DNA from: Sympetrum striolatum
Taxonomy: Eukaryota > Arthropoda > Insecta > Odonata > Libellulidae
Direction: 5' to 3'
DNA length: 64,000 bases
Assembly (NCBI GenBank): GCA_947579665.1
Contig: OX388352.1
Coordinates: 34,528,216 to 34,592,215, forward strand
Shown here: piece by piece, positions 33,298 to 46,080 of the stretch
Layout: each line of letters starts with the position of its first letter
Numbering within the stretch: the first letter of the stretch is position 1
Made by a program: the position numbers and the translations under genes
Notes under the pieces: model-generated
Seen by the model: the letters and a program-made list of their open reading frames with translations, nothing else
Database searches by the model: none
What the model was told of the DNA's origin: nothing

Positions 33298-36200
33298 GTA
33301 AAATTCATTTCATTCATTTGTAATTATAAAATTGTAATTTATTGCGAATAAGAGAGCACGCTTAAACTTTATTAAAGTAATCGGCTCAAAATTTCAAAAA
33401 TGATGAGTAAAGAAATGATATTTTGGAAAATGTTCGGCCTTTCAAATTTTTCCGAGTAAACAATATTGCAATCGGCTCTTAAATCGATGATTGGAGAATG
33501 CAGGCAAGTCACAAATATAATGAAATAAACTCTGAAATGCAAAAGATAACATGCCATCGTAATATGTGTACGTGATTATAATTTGAACGCTAAAATATTT
33601 TATTTGCGATATTAGTTTCCTTCCCACTTTTTGAGGTTACAGTCAATATTTTTACTAGCTCGTGCCACGTAGATTCTTTGGATATTTTCAAGCGTTAAAA
33701 ACTTGAAAAAGGAAGGATTGCTAGAATTTGGTGAAATGCTTGATTCTAGGAAGTGTATATTGAGATCACCCCGGATTTTGCGAGCGAGATAGCCATGTTT
33801 TCCATCTCCGTAACGTCGAATGCTTCAGATGGTGGCATTTTAGAAATTCGAAGCGTGAAGATGTAAAAAAACAATCTCCAAAAACTGGCAAATATTGAAA
33901 AGCGTGCACGAGGTATGCCCTTTATTAAATTAACACGGGAGCATTCCTATCTATAAAACAATCAATTCCACACCTATCGGTTATCGTTGCTACACAAGTT
34001 GCAGTATTTTTTTATTCTGAGAATCAGCTGCAAAGAATCCGAGAAAGAGCTCTCAAAATATTTCGGAACGACATCTCCCTGAAACATCATTTGGTTTTTT
34101 GCACAGTTATTGGATAATATGTCAAAACGTTTTCTACGGATTGAGATAATTTGAATACCGTTAGGGATTCCAATAAAAGCCAACAATTCCGTTTGTAGCA
34201 ATGTGACTAAAACAATGCGAATCACTTTTATTCTAAATTAATACACCAGCTGAACAAGAGTATACATTCTGTGATTCGGAATAGAAAAATGCTAGAAAAA
34301 CTTATTTTGATCGCTAAATATTCCTCCGTTTCGAGAGTATTAGTAAACCTCATTTTTACCAAATGACATACAGAGTTAAATTTCATTAAAAACCCGCATT
34401 TCTGATGTTTTGCTGCGTCGTATAATCTTTAGAAGGATCTAGCACTGCAAATTATTAAAAAACAATAATGCGTTGACATTTGGGCGAGAGTTAAATTCGG
34501 ATATAGGAATGCTCATAGTAGCCTCGTTATGGAAACTGGGCAACGATCGACAACAATACCTTCGCCTATTATTGTCATATTTAGTATTGATTTTAAAGAC
34601 GCCTAAATCTGAATAAAATCATGTGATGTGACCGTGGAGAATAAATTGGGAAAGCTTATCGGGGCAAAATAAGAAAAAAATAGCAAGAGTTACTTTGGTC
34701 CTGATTCATAGCAGTGAAGTAACTCTTACAGAAACATATTCACCACACCTAATTTATTAATGATGGACTAAATGTAACAAATCTGTTCAGGGAAAATAGA
34801 CTTCCTAACTTATTCTACGCGACTCAATAACGGCATATTGACTGAAATATCTTTGAATCTCATATCTGTATAACCAATAATATTCACCCAATTATTTTGC
34901 TGTGTTTTCTTTTCTAACTCTTCTCTGTTTCAATACTGTACCAGATAAAAAGGCCATTTTTGTCGGGATAGTGCTGCCTTTAAAGTCTGTTTGTGAGGTA
35001 CAACACACCGAGGCGTTCTAGTTGGCAGTGGTCCCTCATTGCCCTACTTTCTGCTTGTTTTAGCCTGGTTTTAGGTAGTCGTAGAAACTAACTTGAGTAT
35101 TTTTCTGTCTTATCTTAGAAACTATCCTAAATTCAAACTCGTGCTACTAGGATACGTTTACAAGATAGGATGACGAATGAAATTGTCGCAGTGCTTTCAG
35201 CAAATGGGACACTTTAAACATCTAACAGCCTCACCTACTCCTCCTACACCAAAAATGAACTCTTCCATATAGAGCTGTACCGATGCTCTTCAAGAGGAAA
35301 TTCCTAGCTTTTAAACTATTAACAGTGATGCCGAAGTATCTTATTACTAAGGTATTAACCTAAGGACACATTTCACGTAGTAAAACAGATATTCCAACTA
35401 CTACCCTCCTCTTATCTAAATGTGATTGCGTTCAAATTAACCGATGAAATTTATTTCAGAAGTGAATTCCTCAATACTTTCTCCGGAAGGTATGGAGTCT
35501 TAGAAGTTAAACTGAGGATATGGTAACTTAACGTTTGGATAGTTATCGTATACTGAGATAGGGAGCACTTTAACGATTAAACGTGTGCCAGAAAATCCAA
35601 GCATGAACGGCAGCAAACATTTCAGTTACGAGTGGAAAATTTGGGTTTGAGTTCCTGCCTTGTCGATATTTTTCACTTCTGTAAATCACCCAATAATATA
35701 AATCCGTGGATACATAATGCTTTAAGCGATCTGGAATATTTTTCTGTAATATCACCACTTCTGGTTTGACCTCTTGCTGAGAATGGCTGGACCTTCTTTG
35801 GTTAAAAAAGTGGTACAACCTCCAATAAAAAAGGAATTTTTAACTCTTGACAGAAGAACTAGGAACAAGACAGCTAAAGGCAGCCGGTGAATTGCTATAG
35901 TCCTGTATATTTTTCAACTGAATGTCACATTACGAGTAAATAAAATTCAACTGCTTCAAATATTCACGTTACAAATTTCTTTAGATATGAATTCATTTGA
36001 GACTCTTGATTGTATAGGAGTAAGGTTACAAAAGAGAAACACTTAAAATTCTTGAAAAAAAATTGTGAGGATTATCCTCTCCCGTGGAAACAAATACCTA
36101 TCTCCATAATGTAAATAAAGCATGCCCCGAGGAAAAAAATGATGTAATGCAAGTAGCAACTACTGAAGAACGCGAATGTAACAAATTCCGAATACATTTA

Positions 36201-39200
36201 ATAAAGCTTACCAACTAGACAATAACTAGAGATGTTGGAATGTAGAAATGGGAAAACCATCGGAAAATAGGTTTATCAAAGAGATCTCGTAGAGCTCGAA
36301 AGAGAAACAGAGAGAGAGAGAGGATATTTTATCAATGTTACGATGTTAAAGACAGATAGTATGGTTCAAACTAAAGTGAGACAGACGCCTGATGTATAAC
36401 CATGCTACAATTTTGCAAAGGTTCATCCACATAATTTGCTGTGTTAATGTAGGTGACATTAGATGTGATGATAATATACTGCACATTTTATTCAAAGTTA
36501 GCACTCTTTAAATATTACTTTATAGGTTATTTTGAGGACGTTAAGAAAAATTATAAACTTTTCTGACATTCATTATATTTCTTTAAGGTAAATTACCTTG
36601 GATAAAAATATTACTTTCCTGAGGTCAATTGTATTAAATTTATCAACTTAAATACTTATCCCGAATGATTGTAAGTTAACCAAGGTTATAGCTACCATTC
36701 CCAAAATTAAGTAATGACAGAATTTACTGAGAGATGACAGTTCCTTACATTTTCGGAATGTAGGAGTGAGAAAATACTAATTCCTTTTTTTAGCGGATTA
36801 GAAATAATAAATTTAAGAAGAAAGTAAAATTGACTATGGTACTAAATATAAAATAATTTCCACATAATATATTTTTCATAAATCAACTAGTTTCGTCTAC
36901 CTTTCCGCAAAACCTAGCTTGGACAAAACAGATTTTTAAAAAGTTTTTTATTTGACACGCACGATTTATTTGAATAATAACATAACTTCTCTGCTCCGGA
37001 AGTATTGAGGCATATTTTTTCATCTAATCCATTGTGATATTTTAAAATTAATGAATTTAAAGAGATAGTATAAGAAAAATGCGAAGAATTTTAGATGAAA
37101 AACTAGGAGATTCTTACAGAAAAAGTTATTCAATGTAGGAAAACACCACCGAGGAAAGGTGGTGTGTAAAACTTGCACTAACCTTCCGATGGTAGAGACA
37201 AAAAGATGAGAAAGAGTATAAAAATACATAATAAGTACATTTATGTAATACATTAACAAATATGATTAAGATTACCCGTTGAAAAGTGTTAATATACATG
37301 AAATCAAAGATACATTAAATAACAGGAGTCATAATAGAATGATGAGTGGCCCAATGATGTAAACAGACGGATTTATTTCGTCGCCTTCCATTCCTCTCGT
37401 TTTAAGTTCTATTTCGAAGCAGCAGCTTCAATACTTGGCTTATTTGGAAACACAAATGAATTTTGAAGGAGAACGCTCCATCCCGATACCTTTGCGAGTA
37501 TGCGCTCATTCTAAGAGGGTCACAAATCAAGAAAAAGCGTAAGGGCTCGCGTATTCTCACATATTCGGCGCTAACATGAAATGGCTCTTCAGTTATCTTA
37601 TTTTCCCTCCGCCTGAGGAAGAAATAGAAAGAGCTTCTCAATTGTTTTGCGTTTCAGCCGAAGAGAAATCCCCGCTGCGGAAGTGCTTGCATTGTAAAGA
37701 ACGGAAGAAACCTACCACTCCTACGGAAAAATTAATCGAAAAGTCGAAATAAGAGATGCATGAGGAAAACCCGCAACTTCCACATTGAATTCTCTAAAGT
37801 TTGCTATTGAAAACTGTTTGGCCATAGTTTTTCATTCAAGCTAAATTCGAACTTCAAATTATTTTTTCGAAGAAGTCTTAGATTCGAAAATAAAATTTTT
37901 CAGTCGAACACATTTCTTTACGAACCTATGAATCTGTCAGAATGAAAAGCCAGATAGTTTCAATGTAAGTTGATTACTATGAGAAGTTTTGTGATACCGA
38001 GGATGGTCTTTAACCATCATATTCTTTAATGGTAAAACCAGGCTTGGTATTATTTTGATCCATCTTGATCTATCTCATGTATCCAAATCAATGACCCAAT
38101 TACCTACCGACTAAATTGGCATCATTAGCTCAAATACGACTATAGATTGGTCCGTTAATTTAGTACCAACCCCAGAATCATTACTCAGTGTTGGAATACG
38201 ACTCTAGGCCTAGTGACAGTATGTTCTCCACGATTCAGTTTCAATTGGGAGAGATTGAACTGCACCCGTTATACAATTCGCAGCAAAAGAGAAACCCCTA
38301 AGGATCCACTTCTCTCTCGGAGGCAATACAATAGAAGATCATAACATAAACTCTCCTTTAGAAACTCAGTCTACAAGAATGAACTCATTTCCTCCACAAT
38401 CTAAGAGAGTAAACTTACGAGTGTTAATTGAAAAGTCCTCCTCCATGGTTTTCAGCAAAAAATACACGCATGGGAAATCAAAGCATGGCGTTGTTTTATA
38501 CTTTTTATAACTATTTCGTCACCAAGACAACATAGGGGATCAGGCTCTTTACATGTAGTTTATTTAGCATGCTTATTTCAAGTAGCATTTTCTATCTAGT
38601 CCCACTCCAGCACAATAAGGACGTTTAAATATTATCTCAGATTCATACATGTTATTCTTAGATAGCATTTGCCTCCTTATTATGGGTACATAGGCTTTCT
38701 GCGTTTTTACAAATAACTTCAACATAGGTAACAAACCAAAGATCAATCGCTATAAACCCTCATGAGAAAGGGAAAATAAATCCAGTTTCAATTAAATGGA
38801 AGATCTTGATGATTAAACGAAAATTTTAATCCACGGGAGTCCCAGTCAATTAGCTTAGCATACGTTCCGTTTTAACAAGGACTGTTTTGGTTTTAGATGC
38901 AATACCGGTTAATTTTCAATCTTAACCTAATATGAATGAAAACAGCAAAACAAATACACTATGATATCCAGACTTACAAAAATAAGATTAAAAAATTTAA
39001 AATGACGACTAAATGATCCTTCGAACAGAGCAAAAGGGGCTGAAAAATTCATCAAATTTGTAAATATAGAGCACGAAAGAATCTGTTCAGTTTTGGTTAC
39101 CTTTAATAAAAGTCAAACTGTCATAGTTCTTGTTTCTAAATGTTTGGGATTCCTATTTTTCTTTCGGAAGTTATGGGATAGCCAGTTCCACATTCCTCTG

Positions 39201-42179
39201 ATTCCATTGTCACTGATATGTGAATTATTTTCGAGATCAATCAAGCGACTGAAAAACAAAAGTATAATTTGACACGCGTGATTATAACATTCATCATACC
39301 AAAATTTAGCTCAATCAAATGTAAACTATGCGATCAAGTTTGATCACCATATAATATTGTGTAGAAAAAGGAACACATTTTTAGTGAAAAATTAATTTTC
39401 ATGTCTATTATGCATTTCGTCCCACAGTTTGTCCTTGATTGATGATAAGGCATTATTATATGACGTACATATAGTTTCTGTAGAAAAAAGTTTGTATGAA
39501 TATTACAGTAAAAAGATATTGAATGTCAATCTTTATCAATTAATTTCAATAACCCATTGTGAATTTCGGGAAAACGTCCAAAATTGAAAAGTTAAACCCT
39601 CATTCAAGTTTCTTCTTCCAATATGACCTTTAAGTTTACAAAATTATTAATCATGATTAAAGATATAATTGGGATGAAATTTTATTGATTTGGCTGGATT
39701 CCATTTTCCTCGAAGTATGGAGAAATTTTAGATGGCGCGTTATCAGTAAGAAAAGTTATTTAATAGTAGATTGATGGTTCCTTCCAACTAGTTCCTTCCC
39801 TCTGCTTCCAAGATAATGTAAATCCAAAGAATATAATAAAATTGGATTCCCATCCATCTTTTGACAAATAAATTAATCGCTTGACGTTCCTAGCAATCAG
39901 CTTCAACATTCTAATAAATAGCATCGAACTTTTTTCCCTTAGAAGAATTTTTTCCCTTACGGTGGTCCAATTAAACTTTGACAGTTAATATCTCTATGAT
40001 ATTCTCTAATCTGAATGAAAATTTGTTTACGTATATCAATCCATTCAAAATGCTATGTCCATATTCAACACCATTGATTAAAACAAAGTTCTCATGGGAA
40101 CTAAACAATTTCATCAGATAATATTCCTGCGATTATTTTTTTATTTCAAAAGTCGACTTTTCACATTCATTTATTTCTGTTTAACTGTTTCATGGTCAAA
40201 TAATTTGCGGAGCTTATCTTTCGTGCATCGCTTAGTTGTGCTTCTCCATCAAATATCGTTTTCAACTCATCCTAATGACAAATTTCCCAGCAACCTGAAA
40301 TACTGCATTCAGTAATCAGCTCTTTTATATTTGTTCGAATCATCACTCCATTTATAGATCAATTTATAAAATAATATAGCATTAATCACCAGAAAATTAA
40401 TAATTTACAATAATCCGTATGAGATACTCTCTGACAGTTTAAATTGCCGCTCGTTGTATTTTTCGGAATTATTTTTTTTGTTTTGAATTATTTTAACTAA
40501 ATGTATCATCATGTGACATTGAAGTTACATATTACGTTAATAAAAGCTCTTACCCTCATTTTATTTACTCGAATCTGTGAGTCATTGTGACTTCAAATAT
40601 TCATCACGGCTACCTTCAGTTCTTGACAGAGTAAGATTATATAATTTTACATCATACCATTTGTGCAGCTCGAGCAGATAATTTCCTTGACAATGATTAA
40701 CCGAAACTCTCTCACATTCAAGTGACAATATTTCCTCTCCAATTCAAATTAAAGTCTAGAAGTTCACTTAAATATTCGACCCAGACGCAACCTTCACAAT
40801 GAACAACGGGAGCATCCCTTACCCCTCTAGGATTGAATAGGTATACAATTTCAATGGCTCTTCCCAGCCTTGCTTTGCTTCCATACGACTGACATCGACG
40901 TGCTTGTACCAGCTGTACTCAAAGTGTCAGCCAAATGATTGGGAGCCCATGTCTGTTCTCTATTATTCAATGAACTGCACTTCATTCATTATTCACCAAT
41001 GTGCTCAACCAATGTGAACCCACAGTGCTCCAAGTTTTAGCTGAACATGTTCCTTTTTTACATTGGTCGGAGTTCGGCTATCAACATTGAGGAGGTCAAG
41101 GTTGAATCATTCGGGAAACAATACCTGAGAGTGGTAGGGAGAGTTTATCACCGACCTGTTCAACGAATAATGAACCAACGAAGGAAGCCTATCCTGAAAG
41201 GACGCTTGGTTAGCAATCGTACTCACGGAACATGACGCTGAGGTGCATTGGAGCGTTTATCTTCTATAATGAACAGAGATAAATTTGTAACTCCAACCCA
41301 ATTTCTGCCTGCCCTCCAGAATCAGATTTCATGCTCTTACGTTCTTAATTTTACCACAGTTACCATACATATTATGAAGCTACTTATGTTGCGTTGTTTC
41401 GATGAATATGAGTTGTCAAAACTATTATTTAAATTCAATCCAAAATCTAAATGTTGGATGAAAGTCGTGAGGATAATATGATTACTCAAATTATCTAAGA
41501 GCGATTTTTTGCAACCAGCGAGCAATTCCCATCATACAACTTTCAATTGGTCCAAATAAATATATGCATCTAGTCTACAGTCAAATACATAATTTGTGTA
41601 TGGGGAAATCTATACCTTATTCCTGTCTTCTCGCCACTTTTGTCCTCATTGATATCAAAGCATTCTCCGTCATTGTTTCTCAGACTTTCTACAAAAATTT
41701 GAAAGCGGAAGGATAGCTAATATAGTTAAGGAGAATGGCGGGTTCATGAGGGGGAACAAAGAACCTATGCTTTTTTGTGTTCTCCTCACTGGGTTATGGC
41801 CTTATGCCTCTTCCTGAAATTTAACTGATACACTACATTTGTTCCGTTCTAATAAACGTGCAACAAAATTTCTTCTTTTGATTGTCACCTGAATTTCGTA
41901 AAGAAATAAAATATCCAAACGTTTTTTGTGTTAGGTAAGTCTCTCTTAGGATATACTTTAGTATCGAATTCATCATTCTCGCGACGATTTTTGAAAAAAA
42001 TACATATTAATGATGTCTTCGGCGTATCTGCATTTATTAACTGCTATTTTCATCACTATAATCCTAATATTAGGCTCTACACCCGTTAAAAGTCTATTAC
42101 ATACACACGTTTCCATCAAGGTAGAGTTACAATATTCACATGATAGTTAATTATAGAAATATGAGTATTTTTGAACAAA
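33298..42179. other. Long AT-rich stretch without identifiable gene
   Basis: Nearly 9 kb in which I can support no gene. Openings at 33372-33627, 33974-34225, 35570-35818, 37020-37259 and 37402-37641 (all -) and at 40094-40315, 41047-41235 and 41248-41481 (+) have no recognisable domains. A short GA run sits at about 36308-36322. A weak B-box-like GGTTTGAGTTCC lies near 35651. The segment 33990-34080 has a possible RT-like translation, listed under rejected observations. Confidence 0.5.
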
Positions 42180-42722
42180 ATATCCGAAAGAGTATATTCG
42201 AAAAATCGAATGTAATTCAATTAAAAATTTCGGCAGTATAATTAGCTCGTCGGCGAAAATGTTAAGAGAACGGTGTTATTTTTCCTTGGTCAGGCCCCAT
42301 CTGGAATATGAAGCAAGAATTCTGGATTCGGTGGGTATAAAGTGTCGAGTACACTTTATATCCACCGGAAAGTGCAGCGCAAGGCGATACGTTTTGTTAA
42401 AAAAGGCTACGATAAAAAAATGTTACAAAAATGCTCTTGGGGACAGGTTGGGAATATCTTAAATAGAGTAAATCAAAGGCTAGGCAGCGATTGCTCAATA
42501 AACTCAGTAAAAGTACATTTAAAGAAATTATAACCAGTATTATGAGACTCACCTGCTACTTTAGCCGATCCGATAATGAAATAAGACAAATATATGATAA
42601 GACAAATCGTGTTGAAATTGATTCTTTCCACGAATAATACGCGATGACAAAAAATAAAGGAGTTTAAAGCATTGTTATTTATACCCATTACCGCACGACG
42701 AAAGGCTTGAAGGGTATTCGTG
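42180..42722 (+). mobile_element. LINE copy L4 (divergent member of the main family)
   Basis: The plus frame from 42259 gives MLRERCYFSLVRPHLEYEAR. The second frame gives HRKVQRKAIRFVKKGYDKK, and later MRLTCYFSRSDNEIRQIYDK, then TNRV. These parallel RERCYLALVRPHLEYACS, KVQRKAIRFVKNCYDKT and MRPPCYMGRSDTARKIRE of copy L2. Several indels break the frame; an apparent internal inverted patch around gtataaagtg/cactttatat lies at 42330-42355. The 3' stem-loop is degraded but recognisable as cgcacgacgaaaggcttga near 42690. It is older or from another subfamily than L1-L3. Confidence 0.78.
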
Positions 42723-43984
42723 TTGATACATGGCGGAAGTAGAAATGGAGAACATGGTTTAATCTTTGATCTTATTTTTTCGATCTAAATATAAACGGGA
42801 TGTATTTTAATAGATCTATTCCTATAATTCATCAAGATCCTGATTCATATACTACTACTATATATGCAATTCACGAAATCAGGAATTCTGTGTATATTTA
42901 TTTGTTTGCAGTACTTTCTCAGCGGTCGATAATTACCTATCGATTAAATATCAATTATATTTCGATTATATATCGATATAACGACCTGTTTCGCGTTTTG
43001 GCAGAAGTGAATGCCAGTAGATATACCCCAAGGTCTTGGAGGATCGACCCAAAGAAATATAGAGGTGGTCGTCAGTCCTCAAGGCGTTGTCATAACAACT
43101 CAGATGAAGGAAGCCGTTTCGATGGAGTTGGCATCAAGATAATAAGCGCGTCGGCACCCGCCCTGTAAACACCACTTACCTGCTGCTTCAGAGGAGGGGT
43201 CTAAAAGTTTTCCACTCATGCCTGCATTTAGGCACGGTTTGGCTACGAAGGTGGACGTCTTGAGAATTCAAGGTTAAATACGTAAATCTAAATGAAAAAC
43301 TAATCGTGTTATCGAAGATACTTTTTAAAATTTCTTATTATTAAAAACGTATGTATGAACAGAATTTTTATTCGGTGCCATACAATCACCGTGATATTTA
43401 AACTAAATAATGTTTGATAAGATCATGTATAACATATAATCAATATGCTTTGGTCAGATATCGTGGAAAGGCATGACAAGTTCTAAACTAACCAAACAGT
43501 ACTTCGCAACTTAAATAAGTTAAATAAATATTTGGTGGAAGTTGCGATGGAGTATTTAAATTATTTAGAGCCTATCTTGTGTAACTTCAGTCCCAAGACA
43601 GCTACAGTCATATTGCACCTATTTAGAAGTTCACTTGATGAGGAGTTCTCTGAGGAATTACAAGAGACCAGATATTAAAATTCAGATTGGTCGAAACAAA
43701 TCATTATTATAAAAAATGTTAATAGTAAAAATAAATGAGCGCAAAAGTAAGAATTTTGACAAGTATTTTATTGAAAATAAATTAATTTGGAAGGATAATG
43801 AGAAGGAATAAATAAATATTTAAAAAACGGTAACCATTAAAAAAGTTAATATATCAAGAAGTCCAGTTGATGAAAAAGAAGCGTATTTGTTTTATTACTG
43901 TTGTTTATTTATGGTATTATTAGTCCCCTTAATGATTGCCATTCTCTAGAAAATACTATTCATTTTTTAGCTATAACTTTCAAA
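42723..43984. other. Stretch without identifiable gene
   Basis: The 122-codon opening at 42800-43168 (+) is AT-rich in its first half, and its second half (43020-43168) lies in GC-richer DNA. No domain was recognised, and I treat it as chance. Confidence 0.45.
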
Positions 43985-44120
43985 GGCTCCCGGATAGTCA
44001 TGTGGACAGCGCGTTTGCCTTTGTCGAAAGCGGTCCCGGGTGCGAATCCCGGGTGGGAGCCTATGTGCGAAATGACCTAAGCTGTCGAAGCACTTTTAAG
44101 AATACTACTACTGCTATCAC
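43985..44120 (+). mobile_element. tRNA-derived SINE, copy S1
   Basis: The head 43985-44061 has a 7-bp acceptor-like stem (GGCTCCC/GGGAGCC), a D-arm-like TAGTCATGTGGACAGC, and a T arm CCCGGG TGCGAAT CCCGGG containing a near-perfect B box. One or two extra bases before the 3' acceptor strand and a poor anticodon stem argue against a working tRNA. It is followed by an unrelated body (tgcgaaatgacct..gctgtcgaagcac) ending in an AATACTACTACTGCTA tail. A second copy with the same head, body and tail is at 53705-53820. Confidence 0.72.
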
Positions 44121-45327
44121 TTTCAAGAATAATGCTTCTATAGATAGGTAACGTAAGAATTAAATTACTTTGGAACGCATTAGAGAATCCACAGAAATAT
44201 CGTCTGAAGTTTGGTTCTTTGTTGTCTTCTTATTGTTAATGTTTAAATTACGCCTTACTATGTGTAATTTATATTTACTCAATACATAAGAAATGATAAT
44301 TCAAAATGAGTGATGACAGATTCATGAAATGAAATACATCACATACATACGCATCAATAGCGCAGTTTTCTTTAATAGTAAACAGATCACTTGCTCAATT
44401 TCTTTCATAAAATATCATCACGCATCCCTTTCCTTGATTATATTCTTCATTTGAAGCTCATGTATCTAATTGATTTTATCCTAAAAGCCTCATAACCAAT
44501 TCTATGGCAATTCTTTTGCCACGTGCAGGCAGCTTCCGCTCGGTTATGCTCCCTTTAATATGGCTGATTCTCCACCACTCATACCTCACGCATTCTATTC
44601 AGCCATTCTGCCTCGACGCATTCTATTCATACGCTTCACCTAAAGAAAAATATGCTGCAAGATATGTACGCGGTTTTTTACTTTTATTACATTTTACTCA
44701 AACTCTGCTGAATTTTAACGAACCCCATTCAATGCCAAAAAACCAAATCTATAAACCTGTCCATAGTTTTTAAGTTTGTTTCGTCTTAATCAAAAGAAAC
44801 TCTTTCGTAGATTGGTGTGCAAACTTTTACAAGAGACTACAAATAAAACTTTTTTGAAAATGATGAGGGAAAAATTAGGGGCTTTGTTAGGTGGTGTAAA
44901 TAAAATTTGGAGCTCTATGAGTATAATTGACATTTTGATATTCAATGAAGGAAGCGAATCCATATGGCTGAATTTCTGATTTCTATTCGGTTTTCATTCC
45001 TGCTATAACACGCTGATGAATACAATATCTTTATTTGCATTCGGTGAAGGCTAGAGAAAAATGTACTGCTAATTCAATTTTGTCTCATTCTTTGCTTATT
45101 TTTGCAACAATTTTATATCACCGACGCATGAATACCTCTAATCAAGGTAGGTAAAACAAAATAAAAATACCTTGCTTTTGTATAATTCCATCAATATCAC
45201 CTCTAATCATGTACCAATTTTTCAACTTTTCAGTATGCATCGAAAATATTCCCCCATTCTTTTCTTTCCTGGTTGCCTAAGTCACTTAAAGCTTATGGTA
45301 GCCAAAGGTGGATAGGATGAGAAACAT
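44121..45327. other. Stretch without identifiable gene
   Basis: Openings 44504-44773 and 44776-44979 (+) have no recognisable domains. No structured repeat was seen. Confidence 0.5.
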
Positions 45328-45545
45328 CTACATATGCTTGCAAGCCGCCTTTCGACGTATGGTAAGGGTTGCGTGTACCATGACTTCACTTCCCCAATCA
45401 ATTACTTTCACGTTTTGATCACTTGAAAACTGTTGAAGCGGTTCGTACTAGCATCCATCTCCCAGATCTTCCTCACGGTGTCTGAATGGCATATATGGAA
45501 GGAAAGATACAATTTCGGCCAGATCCTTCGAGAAGGGAGAAAAAG
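45328..45545 (-). mobile_element. LINE copy L5 (3' end, heavily decayed)
   Basis: On the minus strand the 3' end of the main LINE family is visible: a GTACACGCAACCCTTACCAT-like rendering of the 3' stem-loop, then cgaaaggcggcttgcaagca. Upstream, gatgctagtacgaaccgctt matches gatgctagaacgaatcgttc of copy L2. No coding frame survives. The plus-strand opening at 45433-45633 is a shadow. Confidence 0.6.
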
Positions 45546-46005
45546 GAAAACGACCATCTTTTGGAGTGATGATTGTACAGGCGGATTGATGTATATTGAA
45601 AAATCCTTTGATAAGTTAATTATTTTATGGTGAAAAATTACATTTTCAGTGCATCTTGATTTAGGTTTAGCATAGCATCAATGCCAGAAAGCAGGATACA
45701 GATTAAGAATACAGTCACCCTTTTGTCGCTCAAATCCCTGAAAAGGGCGAAAAGTCAATAATTATATCTTTCGGAGTATAATAAGGGAGTTTCAAACGAA
45801 ATTAAAGAACAAGGTTTTCTGTAAATCAAAAATTCGGTCATAAAAAAGGTTTATCCTGGGATGCAGGCAACATAAGTAACTTTTTGTGTCACGGGTTTCC
45901 ATTTCTCAGGCGCTATTTTATATATGCAGGGGTGTGATGCTAGTAACGAATGTTAGTGTAATATTTGTTGATCTAAGAAAATAAATTGTGATTGAGGTGT
46001 TAATT
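45546..46005. other. Stretch without identifiable gene
   Basis: Nothing supported. The sequence just before 46006 (aaataaattgtg) resembles the flank preceding MITE copies A and C. Confidence 0.5.
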
Positions 46006-46080
46006 AAATAGAGGATTAAAAGCTCTCTAATGCCCTCTTTGTCATAGTTCCGTTCCAGTGTTGCCATCAGTTCTGTAGGC
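46006..46080 (+). repeat. Degenerate copy D of the foldback MITE family
   Basis: aaatagaggattaaaagctctc is followed by tgccctctttgtcatagttc and cgt, matching in order the left arm of copy C (attagaggatta..., agccgtctttgtcaaagttc, cgt). The right arm was not found. Confidence 0.5.

Noticed and set aside
33990..34080. Plus-frame translation FFYSENQLQRIRERALKIFR resembling the post-RT region of CR1-like LINEs.
   Set aside because: The match is short and neither flank continues the pattern; RT motifs were not found between it and the linker fragment at 32.5 kb. It is worth including in a translated search, but I do not annotate it.
36308..36322. GA-repeat microsatellite.
   Set aside because: Only about seven GA units; too short to be notable.
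42800..43168. 122-codon plus-strand frame just after LINE copy L4.
   Set aside because: The first half is AT-rich random-looking sequence and the second half has no recognisable domain; it is not in line with the LINE frames.
43985..44061. Functional tRNA gene.
   Set aside because: Although the acceptor and T stems pair, the anticodon arm does not form properly and extra bases precede the 3' acceptor strand. The same unit recurs with a common non-tRNA body at 53.7 kb, so it is a SINE.
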